Notes under the pieces: generated by a model
What the model was told of the DNA's origin: nothing
Database searches by the model: none
Seen by the model: the letters and a program-made list of their open reading frames with translations, nothing else
Translations under genes and position numbers: made by a program
Part shown: one piece after another, positions 48,463-60,500 of the stretch
How the letters are laid out: each line of letters starts with the position of its first letter
How positions within the stretch are numbered: position 1 is the stretch's first letter
DNA from: Enoplolaimus lenunculus
Taxonomy: Eukaryota > Nematoda > Enoplea > Enoplida > Thoracostomopsidae
Direction: 5' to 3'
DNA: 64,000 nucleotides
Assembly: GCA_030248215.1 (NCBI GenBank)
Contig: JASANG010002243.1
Coordinates: forward strand, 40,778 to 104,777

Positions 48463-50300
48463 GTTTCTGTCCTCCACAACTGCCAATAAGAGATGCGACT
48501 GTAAATTAAAGTTGGCCAACTAAGTTGTCCAGCTGTCTCTTCAAAATATAGCTTTCGAAGCTATTTCATCTTTACAGCGTATCAGTGAATGCAATCGTAC
48601 GCCTTGGCATGCCGTGATCAACTTGACCGCCTAACTGTGGTATTGGCAAGGTGTATTTTTAATCTTTAAAATTCAAAATCAGTTTTCAACTTTGACCCTT
48701 ATCCAATATCAAGTTGAAATTTCAACGCAACAATTGTCGAACTTCCATTCGATTTGAAGGCTAATTTTGAAATCAAATTTTGTTTACGGTAAATATACTG
48801 TCTAGAAGCACAGACAGCATAGCCCTGTCAGACATCTAAATTTGTCAACTGAATATACTGTGCTAAAAACAATTGCAGCCGTGCAAGTATTGCATAAAGT
48901 ACGTCGCTCTCTTGCAAGTGAAGCGTTTTGCAATCATATCGTACCAGGGGCGAATTGAGAAATTTTTAACGAGGGGAGGGCCCGATGTGTAAAATAGTGA
49001 AAAAATGAATTAGCTAATAAAGCGATCTAGAAGCCAAACCCAATTTTAGTACAAAACCATAAAAAATTGCAGATAATCTTTGTTGCGAGCAAGGACCGTA
49101 TGAGCTTCTCGTGGATCCGCCAGTACATCGTACAATATTGTACCGCAAACGCGGAACGAGGGACAATAATCAAAAATTTTCACATTTGAATTACAATTTG
49201 CTACAAAGTATTAGTTCATTTTGACAAGTAAGTATAAAGTACGCTCGAAATTTTTGAAATATTGCACCGTAACTTTAACAATATATATCAGTGACCGAAA
49301 AGTATTTGAGATTTGACCAAGTGTTCTCAGCAAGTGCGGACATAGGCTAAGTGCATCAGATTTTTGAAACCAAAACTTTGAATGAAGGTTTAATGTTAAA
49401 ATTGCGTTTGGGTCGTACCGCATTTTGCTAGCGAGATTTCTTGCCCGATTCTATACTACGTTCTCGTAATAAGGACTCCTCGTAACTGGATCCGTTGCAG
49501 CGTCTCTAAAAAGGAGAAATTTTGAAATCGAAGTCTAACAGTGAAATGTTTTGAAAATTCACAAATTTACCACAATTTCAAAAGGCGACACTTGTTCAGA
49601 AGAGGAACGCGTTTAGTCGCATTCTCAAATGTAGCAGCGATCGCTAGTTATCATCAGGTTCTCAACCAGATGAATGACAACAGCTTCGAGCTTGTATTAT
49701 GTACACAGCACAGTGTTTCTGGTTCGAAAATTACAAGACCTATGGCCAACTGGTAACCGATGCTACATACATTTGAGAATATAAACTCCGATAAATGATA
49801 TATACAATATATATTTACATATATATGTATATATCTAGCTGTCTATATATATTGTTTTGAACTACTTCGTTTTTTGGAACCATTTAATCAATGTCATTGA
49901 CTTGTTTGCCCAATGAAAGAGAGGAAGACAGGTTAACTAACAGTTCAGCATCCGAACCTTAGAATTAACGCTATCTTTATAAAATATTTTTTCAAAACTA
50001 AAATGTCACGTTGAATTTTATAACTTTAATTATGATACAACTTTGTTTGACAAATTAATTTGTACTTTGTTTTCTTTTGGCAGGGACGGCGTTCATTGTC
50101 CATTAACAATTTATCATTCTACAACAACAATGGAGCAACAGAAATGGGATACAGTCGGCATTAGTGTTCGCTTCTATAATTATGACCTTGATTAACAACG
50201 GTAGATGCACGCGTGGCTATAATGTTAATGAAATTTATGATAATTCAACTTTTTAACAGCAGAGACTTCAACTTTTCGATTGCAAGTTACGGTGATAATG

Positions 50301-50472
50301 ACCAATGATACTTTGAGGGGCATAACAGTGGCCAAAGTATATATACCTAAACCTCAACATAATAATTAATCCAAAACTAAGTATAAACCTAAGCCTAAAG
50401 CTTAAGCAAAAAATAGTTTGATTATTTTAGTGTGGTTCGACAAAAACGCTACGCCGCTCAAAGTAACATGGG
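50301..50472. mobile_element. Hexamer-tract MITE, second end-type subfamily, copy 2
   Basis: Ends ACCAATGATACTTTGAGGGG / CCGCTCAAAGTAACATGG around degraded CCTAAAC hexamers. Confidence 0.78.
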
Positions 50473-51434
50473 CTATTATGATTATAACTTTGGTGGATTT
50501 ATTTCTTAAGCTAAACGGCAATTCTCAAATGTAAACTTTTGAGTGAGCCAATTGGGGCGCAAACTTAATACACATGCAATGTCTGTTCGACATTCATTTT
50601 ATAAATGAAGCTGCGAGTTTTCGCTGCAAAATCGGCACAGGTTAATGTTTTTGGAATAATTCTCCTTCAAGCGTTCGTAAGAAATTGGTTTGATTTTGAA
50701 ATTTGTTGCATATTTCAACTTCTCAGGACTGTCACAATGAAAATAATAACTCCAAACTGCAAATTTACGCTCAGTGAAATACCTAATCCATAATTGAGAA
50801 ATACATTGTTGATTCAGAAGTCCATTAGCGTCTAAGTTTTAAATTTTGGTGAATAGTAATTTGAAGTCAATTTTATTTATTTTTTCAAACTTTTAAGGCC
50901 CAAAAATTGTTTTTTAATGTTTTTAAAACGCCCGCTCGTAAAATCTACTGACATGACTCAGTTTTAAGGGCCGATTCATATCTCAAGATATCAAATTTGC
51001 AGTACTTTTAAGGTTTTCAATTTTGCAAGACAAATACGATATTCAATAGACTTGATCATAGACGAATTTTTAGTTTTCCGAAATTTTTCTTGCAGATTTT
51101 TAATTGGTCTTATCTTTATCATTACTAAACAGCAGTCTTCATTTTTTTGTTTTATTCTTTTAAGCCTAGTCTAAGCCTAAACACAAACCTAATCCGCCTA
51201 TGCCTAATACTAAACCTAAGCCTTAACCTAAGCCTCTTAGACTCTAAGTCCCCGAGTCTACCTGTCTCATGATGAGCAGGCTCCTATAATTAATATGAGC
51301 CTTTTACAAACTCTTGTTACAATTCTATGTTAATAGGCAAAGAGTTAACAGAATGATATTGCCTTAACCGTTGTGATGTAATTTTTGCTTTGGGCTTAGA
51401 GTTGAGCTTCTGTTACAGTTGTTATATTTAGGTT

Positions 51435-51658
51435 TACACTGCAAAAAATGGTGATTCAAATTGACTCTCCCCGAAATAGGCTTTTCTGGACTCACAAACT
51501 GAGTCAAAATTCGACTCCGCCAGAGTCAAATTTGACTCACTGAGCGACTCATTAAGTCGAATTTGACTCCGGCGGAGTCAAACGTTGACTCAGTTTGTGT
51601 AGTCCGAAAAAGCCTATTTCGGAGGGAGTCAATTTGACTCACCATTCTTTGCAGTGTA
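51435..51658. mobile_element. Palindromic foldback MITE, copy 2
   Basis: A 224-bp near-perfect palindrome with the same ends (TACACTGCAAAAAATGG ... CATTCTTTGCAGTGTA) and the same GAGTCAAATTTGACTC interior as copy 1. It would fold into one long hairpin. Confidence 0.92.
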
Positions 51659-52516
51659 GGGACAAGTATGGGTTTAGTTTGGTACATTCTCGACCTGTGA
51701 ATAAAACTAACCTATTGGTGATAAATTTATAACTCAATGTCGATTGCACTTTCCTTAACAACAAGACTACAATTATGGAATATTTTACCCAATTTTTGAT
51801 ATATTTCTTTGAACGACCCCTGCAACGTTAGAATTTCGCTGCAAATATCTCATTTTTTGTTGTATTTACGTTGGTGCAATTGCATGCAAACGTAAGATCC
51901 CGGCGCAGGTTACACCACAACGGCGATTGTCATTTATTGAGAAAATAAGGTAAAAGACGCTAACTGCCGTTTGGCCAATAATCTTTACGATTTTAATCAA
52001 CTGCGCTGCCAGAATATTAGATTGCGGTGTGATAGTGGGGCTTTCTGCAAAAATGTATAACAGGGTTACAGTGTGACACTTTGAAGCAATCAGTTTGTAA
52101 GCGCATATAAAAATAACGGAAGTGAAAACAGATAGTGATCAAAATAAAACAAAAACACAAATCGAATATTGAAGTGTAAAAAAGGTTCAAAGATGTTTTA
52201 TTTTTTGCCGACGGAATTGAAGCGTGCTATTCAACGGACTTTCTAAACCTTTACAAAAATGCGGTTGAAGTGAAACTAAAGTTTTTGGATGAGTTTTGGT
52301 TACGTTTTTCGTAACTAATTTCGAATGTATTAAAACTAACTGAATTTGCGGTATTTTTATAACGGAAACAGTAACGAAAACGGACACCGATTTTCACCGC
52401 AAACGAATATCCAGTTACGCCCTGAAAGCAATATTTCGAACTGAGTATACCGACATAAATAAAATTAGAAAACATGTTTATGGTACGCGAGGGGTTCCAG
52501 CTGCATCCTTTGCACA

Positions 52517-52783
52517 ATGCTGCTGGTACCCATGATTCTGCTGTATATACTCGCAGCCAATAAAATCGCTAGAAATATAATCCAACATCCGGTTGGCTGC
52601 TCGGATGAAAAATTTTACTCAAAATACCAAAAGTGTAACAAAATTGTTCGAAAAGCGTACACTAATTCGGTCACTTGTTCATCGCGTTGTATAATGTTTA
52701 GGCGATGCATCATGGGCGCCGGCCGGCATGTGCAAGGGAGTGTAGACGCACACCCTGGGATTCCTAAGAACTTCTTTGTATAG
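52517..52783 (+). CDS. Small secreted-looking Cys-containing basic protein, 88 aa, unknown
   Basis: Intronless frame with ATG at 52517 and TAG at 52781-52783. The first ~15 residues (MLLVPMILLYILAAN) look like a signal peptide. The mature part is Lys/Arg-rich with five cysteines clustered in the second half (VTCSSRCIMFRRCIMG). No family is recognised. The arrangement recalls small secreted defence peptides, but that is inference from composition only. The local base composition is less AT-rich than its flanks. An opposite-strand frame overlaps it, so a chance frame remains possible. Confidence 0.35.
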   Translation: MLLVPMILLYILAANKIARNIIQHPVGCSDEKFYSKYQKCNKIVRKAYTNSVTCSSRCIMFRRCIMGAGRHVQGSVDAHPGIPKNFFV

Positions 52784-53398
52784 AAAGAGTGAAAAATTTT
52801 GTCTAATGGTGTCACACGGTTACATATGTTGTAACGCAATCGATCAATGCCCCACTTGCGCTCACCAGTCCTATTTTCTGGTGGCGCTCATGCGAAATAA
52901 ATTTCTAAATTTTAGCGTCAAATTGCAACATTTCAGTAGGTTTTCTCACAAATTTGTAAATTTTTTGAAATTACAGTAAGTATTCACTGTTGTTTAATAA
53001 TGACATAGCAAATTTAGGACTGCGTTTTTCGTTCGAAGGCTGCAAGAAATTGCATCTAGAGAACCGTTGTTGAAGGTTGAAAAGTCATACAAAATATTTT
53101 TTGCAAATCTGAGTATAATGAATTAGTGCGAATGGCAAAATTGTGGTTATTTTGAAACAAATAACGCATATTCGCTTTGGTGAATATTAACGCAATATAT
53201 TTTATTGAATTTAGGCGTGTATTGATCTGCCTTGGATATTTTTGGATAAAAAAATGGCGACAACTACCATTAAAGTAGCAACATAAAATAATGATGACAT
53301 ATTTCCCAAGCATATCCGAGGCCCCACAATCGACACTTTAGTGTAAAAGTGCGTCACTTACCGGGCGTTAAATTTATGAACGAAAATTTAAAGTTATA

Positions 53399-53585
53399 GG
53401 TCCAGGTAAAATCAGGCGCGGAACGTTTTTCTGTGCCACTGCAATAGAAAAAGGTTAAAGTTCTGCCAAATTTTTTGCTTAGGCTTAGGCTTGGGTGTAA
53501 AGTCATTCTAAGCTTAGGCTTAGAATTGGGCACAGCAATATGCATATACTACTCTATCAGTGCGCAGGTGGTATGCCCATTAAGT
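53399..53585. mobile_element. Hexamer-tract MITE, diverged copy
   Basis: Left end GGTCCAGGTAAAATCAGGC and GCTTAGGCTTAGGCTT tract are clear; the right end is diverged. Confidence 0.7.
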
Positions 53586-53599
53586 TATTAACTTGGGCC

Positions 53600-54520
53600 A
53601 TTTATGTGAACGGCGCTTGAGTAGCTATGTATATCACTTCAGTCAAAAACAATGTGTAATCTTTAAACTGCACTTGTTGCTGAAGATTCTGAGTCATATA
53701 CCAACTGTTTTCAGTTACTGATTTTGAAACAATTTTAAAATCATACCAAAACGATGATCTAGCGCTATGCGTTTGAAGCAGATTCATCAATTTCACATCA
53801 CTATCGCCCAGCACGCCTTTTACAAAATTATGGTTATTTTAAACCGGCATTCGCTCTTGCACACCTTGCCTCTACAGCGTTTTTAATGAAAATACTTGCC
53901 TAAACGATTGCCGAGTCTTAAGCCTACACATCAACTTGTTGGTAAAAGTGTTCACACGAGCCTTTACGTTTTATGGGGCACCTTAAATAGAACTTTTGGT
54001 ATTTATTTCGGTATTCTGTTCAAGAAAATTTGCCCAAGAAACAATAATTGATACAAACTATATCGCATTTCTAAGTTTTAGTTGCTTGTTGTAAAAAGTG
54101 GTTTGTTAATATATATGCAACTTAATAACCTATTCGTATCGCTTATTCGATTTCTGTTGCGTATGTTACGCTCAGGCCCTTAACCTGCTCAACATATGCT
54201 AGGGTGATATAATTTTAAGTTGAATCATATGAACACGATAGTGTTCATATATATGGTTCGCGCTTCTCAAGTGCGTATTTTCAGTTTAGTTTGCATGTTG
54301 GTACTCAAGTAATAGCAGACCTATTTCGTTTAAATTTTGTACACTGGTACACTGGTCCGTCGGGAATATCTGTGCCAAAGGATTTGCGAAAAGAGCGTGG
54401 CCTTCAGTAGTTACGGTCAAAAAACTCGTTACAGAAAGTGCACGAAATTTTCCATTTTGGTTCAGCACTTTTTTCCCGTTAGCTATGTAATTTAACGGTT
54501 GTAACTTTCACCACTTTATA
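53600..54520. other. Left flank of the giant minisatellite
   Basis: Unique-looking AT-rich DNA with no supported gene. The transition into the 18-bp array is abrupt at about 54524. Confidence 0.4.
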
Positions 54521-54523
54521 GAG

Positions 54524-57500
54524 TTTGTGGTTGGTTTCACCCCAACAGTCGGTTTCACCGCAACGGTTGGTTTCACCCCAACAGTCGGTTTCACCCCAAC
54601 GGTTAGTTTCACCCCAACAGTCGGTTTCACCCCAACGGTTGGTTTCACTCCAACAGTCGGTTTAACGGTTGGTTTCACCCCAACAGTTGGTTTCATCCCA
54701 ACGGTTGGTTTCACCCCAACGGTTGGTTTCACCCCAACGGTTGGTTTCACCCCAACGGTTAGTTTCAACCCAACCGTTGGTTTCACCCCAACCGTTGGTT
54801 TCACCCCAACGTTTGGTTTAACCCCAACGGTAGGTTTCAGCGCAACGGTTAGTTTCACCCCAACGGTCGGTTTCACCCGCACGGTTGGTTTCACCCCAAC
54901 GGTTGATTTCACCCCAACCGTCGGTTTCACCCCAACGGTTGGTTTCACCCCAACAGTCGGTTTCACCCCAACGGTTGGTTTCACCCCAACAGTCGGTTTC
55001 ACCCAAACGGTTCGTTTCACCCCAACAATCGGTTTCACCCCAACGGTTGGTTTCACCCCAACAGTCGGTTTCACCCCAACTGTTAGTTTCACCCCAACAG
55101 TCGGTTTCATGCCAACGGTCGGTTTTACCCCAACAGTCGGTTTCACCCCAACGGTTGGTTTCACCCCAACGGTTGGTTTCACCCCAACGGTTGGTTTCAC
55201 CCCAACGGTTGGTTTCAACCCAACGGTTAGTTTCAACCCAACGGTTGGCTTCACCCCAACGGTTGGTTTCACCCCAATGATTGGTTTTACCCCAATGGTT
55301 GGTTTCAGCGCAACGGTTAGTTTAACCCCAACGGTTGGTTTCACCCGCACGGTTGGTTTCACCCCAACGGTTGATTTCACCCCAACGGTTGGTTTCACCC
55401 CAACGGTTGGTTTCACCCCAACAGTCGGTTTCACCCCAACGGTTGGTTTCACCCCAACAGTCGGTTTCACCCCAACGGTTGGTTTCACCCCAACAGTCGG
55501 TTTCACCCCAACGGTTAGTTTCACCCCAACAGTCGGTTTCACCCCAACGGTTGGTTTCACCCCAACAGTCGGTTTCACCCCAACGGTTAGTTTCACCCTA
55601 ACAGTCGGTTTCATCCCAACGGTTGGTTTCACCCCAACAGTCGGTTTCACCCCAACGGTTGCTTTCACCCCAACAGTCGGTTTCAACCCAACGGTTGGTT
55701 TCACCCCAACAGTCGGTTTCACCCCAACGGTTGGTTTCACCCCAACGGTTGGTTTCACCCCAACAGTTGGTTTCACCCCAACGGTTGGTTTCACCCCAAC
55801 GGTCGGTTTCACCCCAACGGTTGGTTTCACCCCAACAGTTGGTTTCACCCCAACGGTTGGTTTCACCCCAACGGTTGGTTTCACCCCAACGGTTGGTTTC
55901 ACCCCAACGGCTGGTTTCACCCCAACGGTTGGTTTCACCCCAACGGTTGGTTTCACCCCAACGGTTGGTTTCACCCCAACGGTCGGTTTCACCCCAACGG
56001 TTGGTTTCACCCCAACAGTCGGTTTCACCCCAACGGTTGGTTTCACCCCAACGGTTGGTTTCACCCCAATGGCTGGTTTCACCCCAACGGTTGGTTTCAC
56101 CCCAACGGTTGGTTTCACCCCAACGGTTGGTTTCACCCCAACGGTTGGTTTCACCCCAACAGTCGGTTTCACCCCAACGGTTGGTTTCACCCCAACGGTT
56201 GGTTTCACCCCAACGGTTGGTTTCACCCCAACGGTTGGTTTCACCCCAACGGTTGGTTTCACCCCAACGGTCGGTTTCACCCCAACGGTTGGTTTCACCC
56301 CAACAGTCGGTTTCACCCCAACGGTTGGTTTCACCCCAACAGTCGGTTTCACCCCAACGGTTGGTTTCACCCCAACAGTCGGTTTCACCCCAACGGTTAG
56401 TTTCACCCCAACAGTCAGTTTCACCCCAACGGTTGGTTTCACCCCAACAGTCGGTTTCACCCCAACGGTTAGTTTCACCCCAACAGTCGGTTTCATCCCA
56501 ACGGTTGGTTTCACCCCAACAGTCGGTTTCACCCCAACGGTTGCTTTCACCCCAACAGTCGGTTTCACCCCAACGGTTGGTTTCACCCCAACAGTCGGTT
56601 TCACCCCAACAGTCGGTTTCATCCCAACGGTTGGTTTCACCCCAACAGTCGGTTTCACCCCAACGGTTGCTTTCACCCCAACAGTCGGTTTCACCCCAAC
56701 GGTTGGTTTCACCCCAACAGTCGGTTTCACCCCAACGGTTGGTTTCACCCCACCGGTTGGTTTCACCCCAACAGTTGGATTCACCCCAACGGTTGGTTTC
56801 ACCCCAACGGTCGGTTTCACCCCAACGGTTGGCTTTACCCCAACAGTCGGGCGCTCCCCAACGGTTGGTTTCACCCCAACGGTTGGGCTTAACCCCAACG
56901 GCTGGTTTCACCCCAACGGTTGGTTTCACCCCAACGGTTGGTTTCACCCCAACGGTTGGTTTCACCCCAACAGTCGGTTTCACCCCAACGGTTGGTTTCA
57001 CCCCAACAAGTTGGTTTCACCCCAACGGTTGGTTTGGCCCCACACGCATGGCTTCACCCCAATGGCTGGTTTCAGCCCAACGGTTGGTTTCACCGCAACG
57101 GTTGATTTCACCGCAACTCCAGGTTTCACCCCAACGGTTGGTTACACCCCAACAGTCGGTTTCACCCCAACGGTTGGTTTCACCCCAACGGTTGGTTTGT
57201 CCCCAACGGTTGGTTTCACCCCAACGGTTGGTTTCACCCCAACGGTTGGTTTCACCCCAACGGTACGGTTTCATCCCAACGGTTGGTTTCACCCCAACAG
57301 TCGGTTTCACCCCAACGGTTGGTTTCACCCCAACAGTTGTGTTCACCCCAACGGTTGGTTTCACCCCAACGAATGGTTTCACCCCAACGGCTAACCACCC
57401 AACCGTTGCCTTTCACCCCAACGGCTGGTTTCACCCCAACGGTTGGTTTCACCCCAACGGTTGGTTTGACCCCAACGGTTGGTTTCACCCCAACCGGTTG

Positions 57501-60500
57501 TTTCACCCCCACGGTTGGTTTCACCCCAACGGTTGGTTTCACCCCAGCGGTTGGTTTGACCCCCCACGGTTGGTTTAACCCCCAACGGTTGGTTTCACCC
57601 CAACGGTTGGTTTCACCCCAACGGTCGGTGGCACCCCAACGGTTGGTTTCACCCCAACAGTCGGGTTTCACCCCAACGGTTGGTTTCACCCCAACAGTCG
57701 GGGTTTCCCCCCAACGGTTGGTTTCACCCCAACAGTCGGTTTCACCCCAACGGTTAGTTTCACCCCAACAGTCAGTTTCACCCCAACGGTTGGTTTCACC
57801 CCAACAGTCGGTTTCTCCCCAACGGTTAGTTTCACCCCAACAGTCGGTTTCTTCCCAACGGTTGGTTTCACCAACAGTCGGTTTCACCCCAACCGTTGCT
57901 TTCACCCCAACAGTCGGTTTCAGCCCCAACGGTTGGTTTAACCCCAAAAGTCGGTTTAACCCCAACAGTCGGTTTCACCCCAACGGTTGGACTCACCCCA
58001 ACAGACGGTTTCACCCCAACGGTAGGTTTCACACCAACAGTCGTTTTCACCCCAACGGTTGGTTTCACCCCAACAGTCGGTTTCACCCCAACGGTTTGTT
58101 TCACCCCAACGGTTGGTTTCACCCCAACGGTTGGTTTCAACCCAATTGTTGGTTTCACCCCAACGGTTGGTTTCACCCCAACGGTTGGTTTCACCCCAAC
58201 AGTCGGTTTCACCCCAACGGTTGGTTTCACCCCAACGGTTGGTTTCACCCCAACGGCTGTGTTCACCCCAACAGTAGGTTTCACCCCACCGGTTGGTTTC
58301 ACCCCAACGGTTGGTTTCACCCCAACGGTCGGTTTCACCCCAACGGTTGGTTTCACCCCAACAGTAGGTTTCACCCCAACGGTTGGTTTCACCCCAACGG
58401 TTGGTTTCACCCCAATGGATGGTTTCACCCCAACGGTTGGTTTCACCCCAACGGTTGGTTTCACCCCAACGGTTGGTTTCACCCCAACGGTTGGTTTCAC
58501 CCAACAGTCGGTTTCACCCCAACGGTTGGTTTCACCCCAACGGTTGGTTTCACCCCAACGGTTGGTTTCACCCCAACGGTTGGTTTCACCCCAACGGTTG
58601 GTTTCACCCCAACGGTCGGTTTCACCCCAACGGTTGGTTTCACCCCAACAGTCGGTTTCACCCCAACGGTTGGTTTCACCCCAACAGTCGGTTTCACCCC
58701 AACGGTTGGTTTCACCCCAACGGTTGGTTTCACCCCAACGGCTGGTTTCACCCCAACGGTTGGTTTCACCCCAACGGCTGGTTTCACCCCAACGGTTGGT
58801 TTCACCCCAACGGTTGGTTTCACCCCAACGGTTGGTTTCACCCCAACAGTCGGTTTCACCCCAACGGTTGGTTTCACCCCAACGGTTGGTTTCACCCCAA
58901 CGGTTGGTTTCACCCCAACAGGTTGGTTTCACCCCAACAGTCGGTTTCAACCCTACGGTTGCTTTCACCCCAACGGTTGGTTTCTCCCCTTCGGTTGGTT
59001 TCACCCCAACGGTTGGTTTCACCAGAACGGTTGGTTTCACCCCAACGGTTGGTTTCACCCCAACGGTTGGTTTCACCCCAACGGTTGGTTTCACCCCAAC
59101 GGTTAGTTTCAACCCAACGGTTGGTTTCACCCCAACGGTTGGTTTCACCCCAATGATTGGTTATACCCCAACGGTTGGTTTCACCGCAACGGTTACTTTC
59201 ACCCCAACGGTTGGTTTCACCCGCACGGTTGGTTTCACCCCAACGGTTGATTTCACCCCAACGGTTGGTTTCACCCCAACGGTTGGTTTCACCCCAACGG
59301 TTGGTTTCACCCCAACGGTTGGTTTCACCCCAACGGTTAGTTTCAACCCAACGGTTGGTTTCACCCCAACGGTTGGTTTCACCCCAATGATTGGTTATAC
59401 CCCAACGGTTGGTTTTACCCCAACGGTTGGTTTCACCCCAACAGTCGGTTTCCCCCCAACGGTTGGTTTCACCCCAACAGTCTGTTTCACCCCAACGGTT
59501 CGTTTCACCCCAACAGTCGGTTTCACCCAAACGGTTGGTTTCACCCCAACAGTCGGTTTCACCCCAACGGTTGGTTTCACCCCAACAGTCGGTTTCACCC
59601 CAACGGTTAGTTTCACCCCAACAGTCGGTTTCACCGTAACGGTTGGTTTCACCCCAACAGTCGGTTTCACCCCAACGGTTGGTTTCACCCCAACGGTTGG
59701 TTTCACCCCAACAGTCTGTTTCATCCCAACGGTTCGTTTCACCCCAACAGTCGGTTTTATCAAACGGTGGTTTCACCCCAACGGTTGGTTTCACCCCAAT
59801 GGCTGACTTCACCCCCACGGTTGGTTTCACCCCAACAGTCTGTTTCATCCCAACGGTTCGTTTCACCCCAACAGTCGGTTTCACCCAAACGGTTGGTTTC
59901 ACCCCAACAGTCGGTTTCACCCCAACGGTTGGTTTCACCCCAACAGTCGGTTTCACCCCAACGGTTGGTTTCACCCCAACGGAGTCTTGTTTTAGTCCAA
60001 CAGGTTCGTTTCACCCCAACAGTCGGTTTCACCCAAACGGTTGGTTTCACCCCAACAGTCGGTTTCACCCCAAAGGGTGGGTTAACCCCAACAGTAGGTT
60101 TACCCCCAACGGTTAGTTTCACCCCAACAGTCGGTTTCACCGTAACGGTTTCACCCCAACAGTCGGTTTCACCCCAACGGTTGGTTTCACCCCAACGGTT
60201 GGTTTCACCCCAACAGTCGGTTTCACCGTAACGGTTGGTTTCACCCCAACAGTCGGTTTCACCCCAACGGTTGGTTTCACCCCAACGGTTGGTTTCACCC
60301 CAACAGTCTGTTTCATCCCAACGGTTCGTTTCACCCCAACAGTCAGTTTTATCAAACGGTTGGTTTCACCCCAACGGTTGGTTTCACCCCAACGGTTGGT
60401 TTCACCCCAACGGTTAGTTTCAACCCAACGGTTGGTTTCACCCCAACGGTTGGTTTCACCCCAATGATTGGTTATACCCCAACGGTTGGTTTCAGCGCAA

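Noticed and set aside
54508-57394. Reading frames of 796 and 955 codons (KPTVGV and GFTPTV repeats)
   Set aside because: They follow from an 18-bp unit lacking stops in five frames; both strands are equally open and indels switch frame repeatedly, with no signal, start or splice context.
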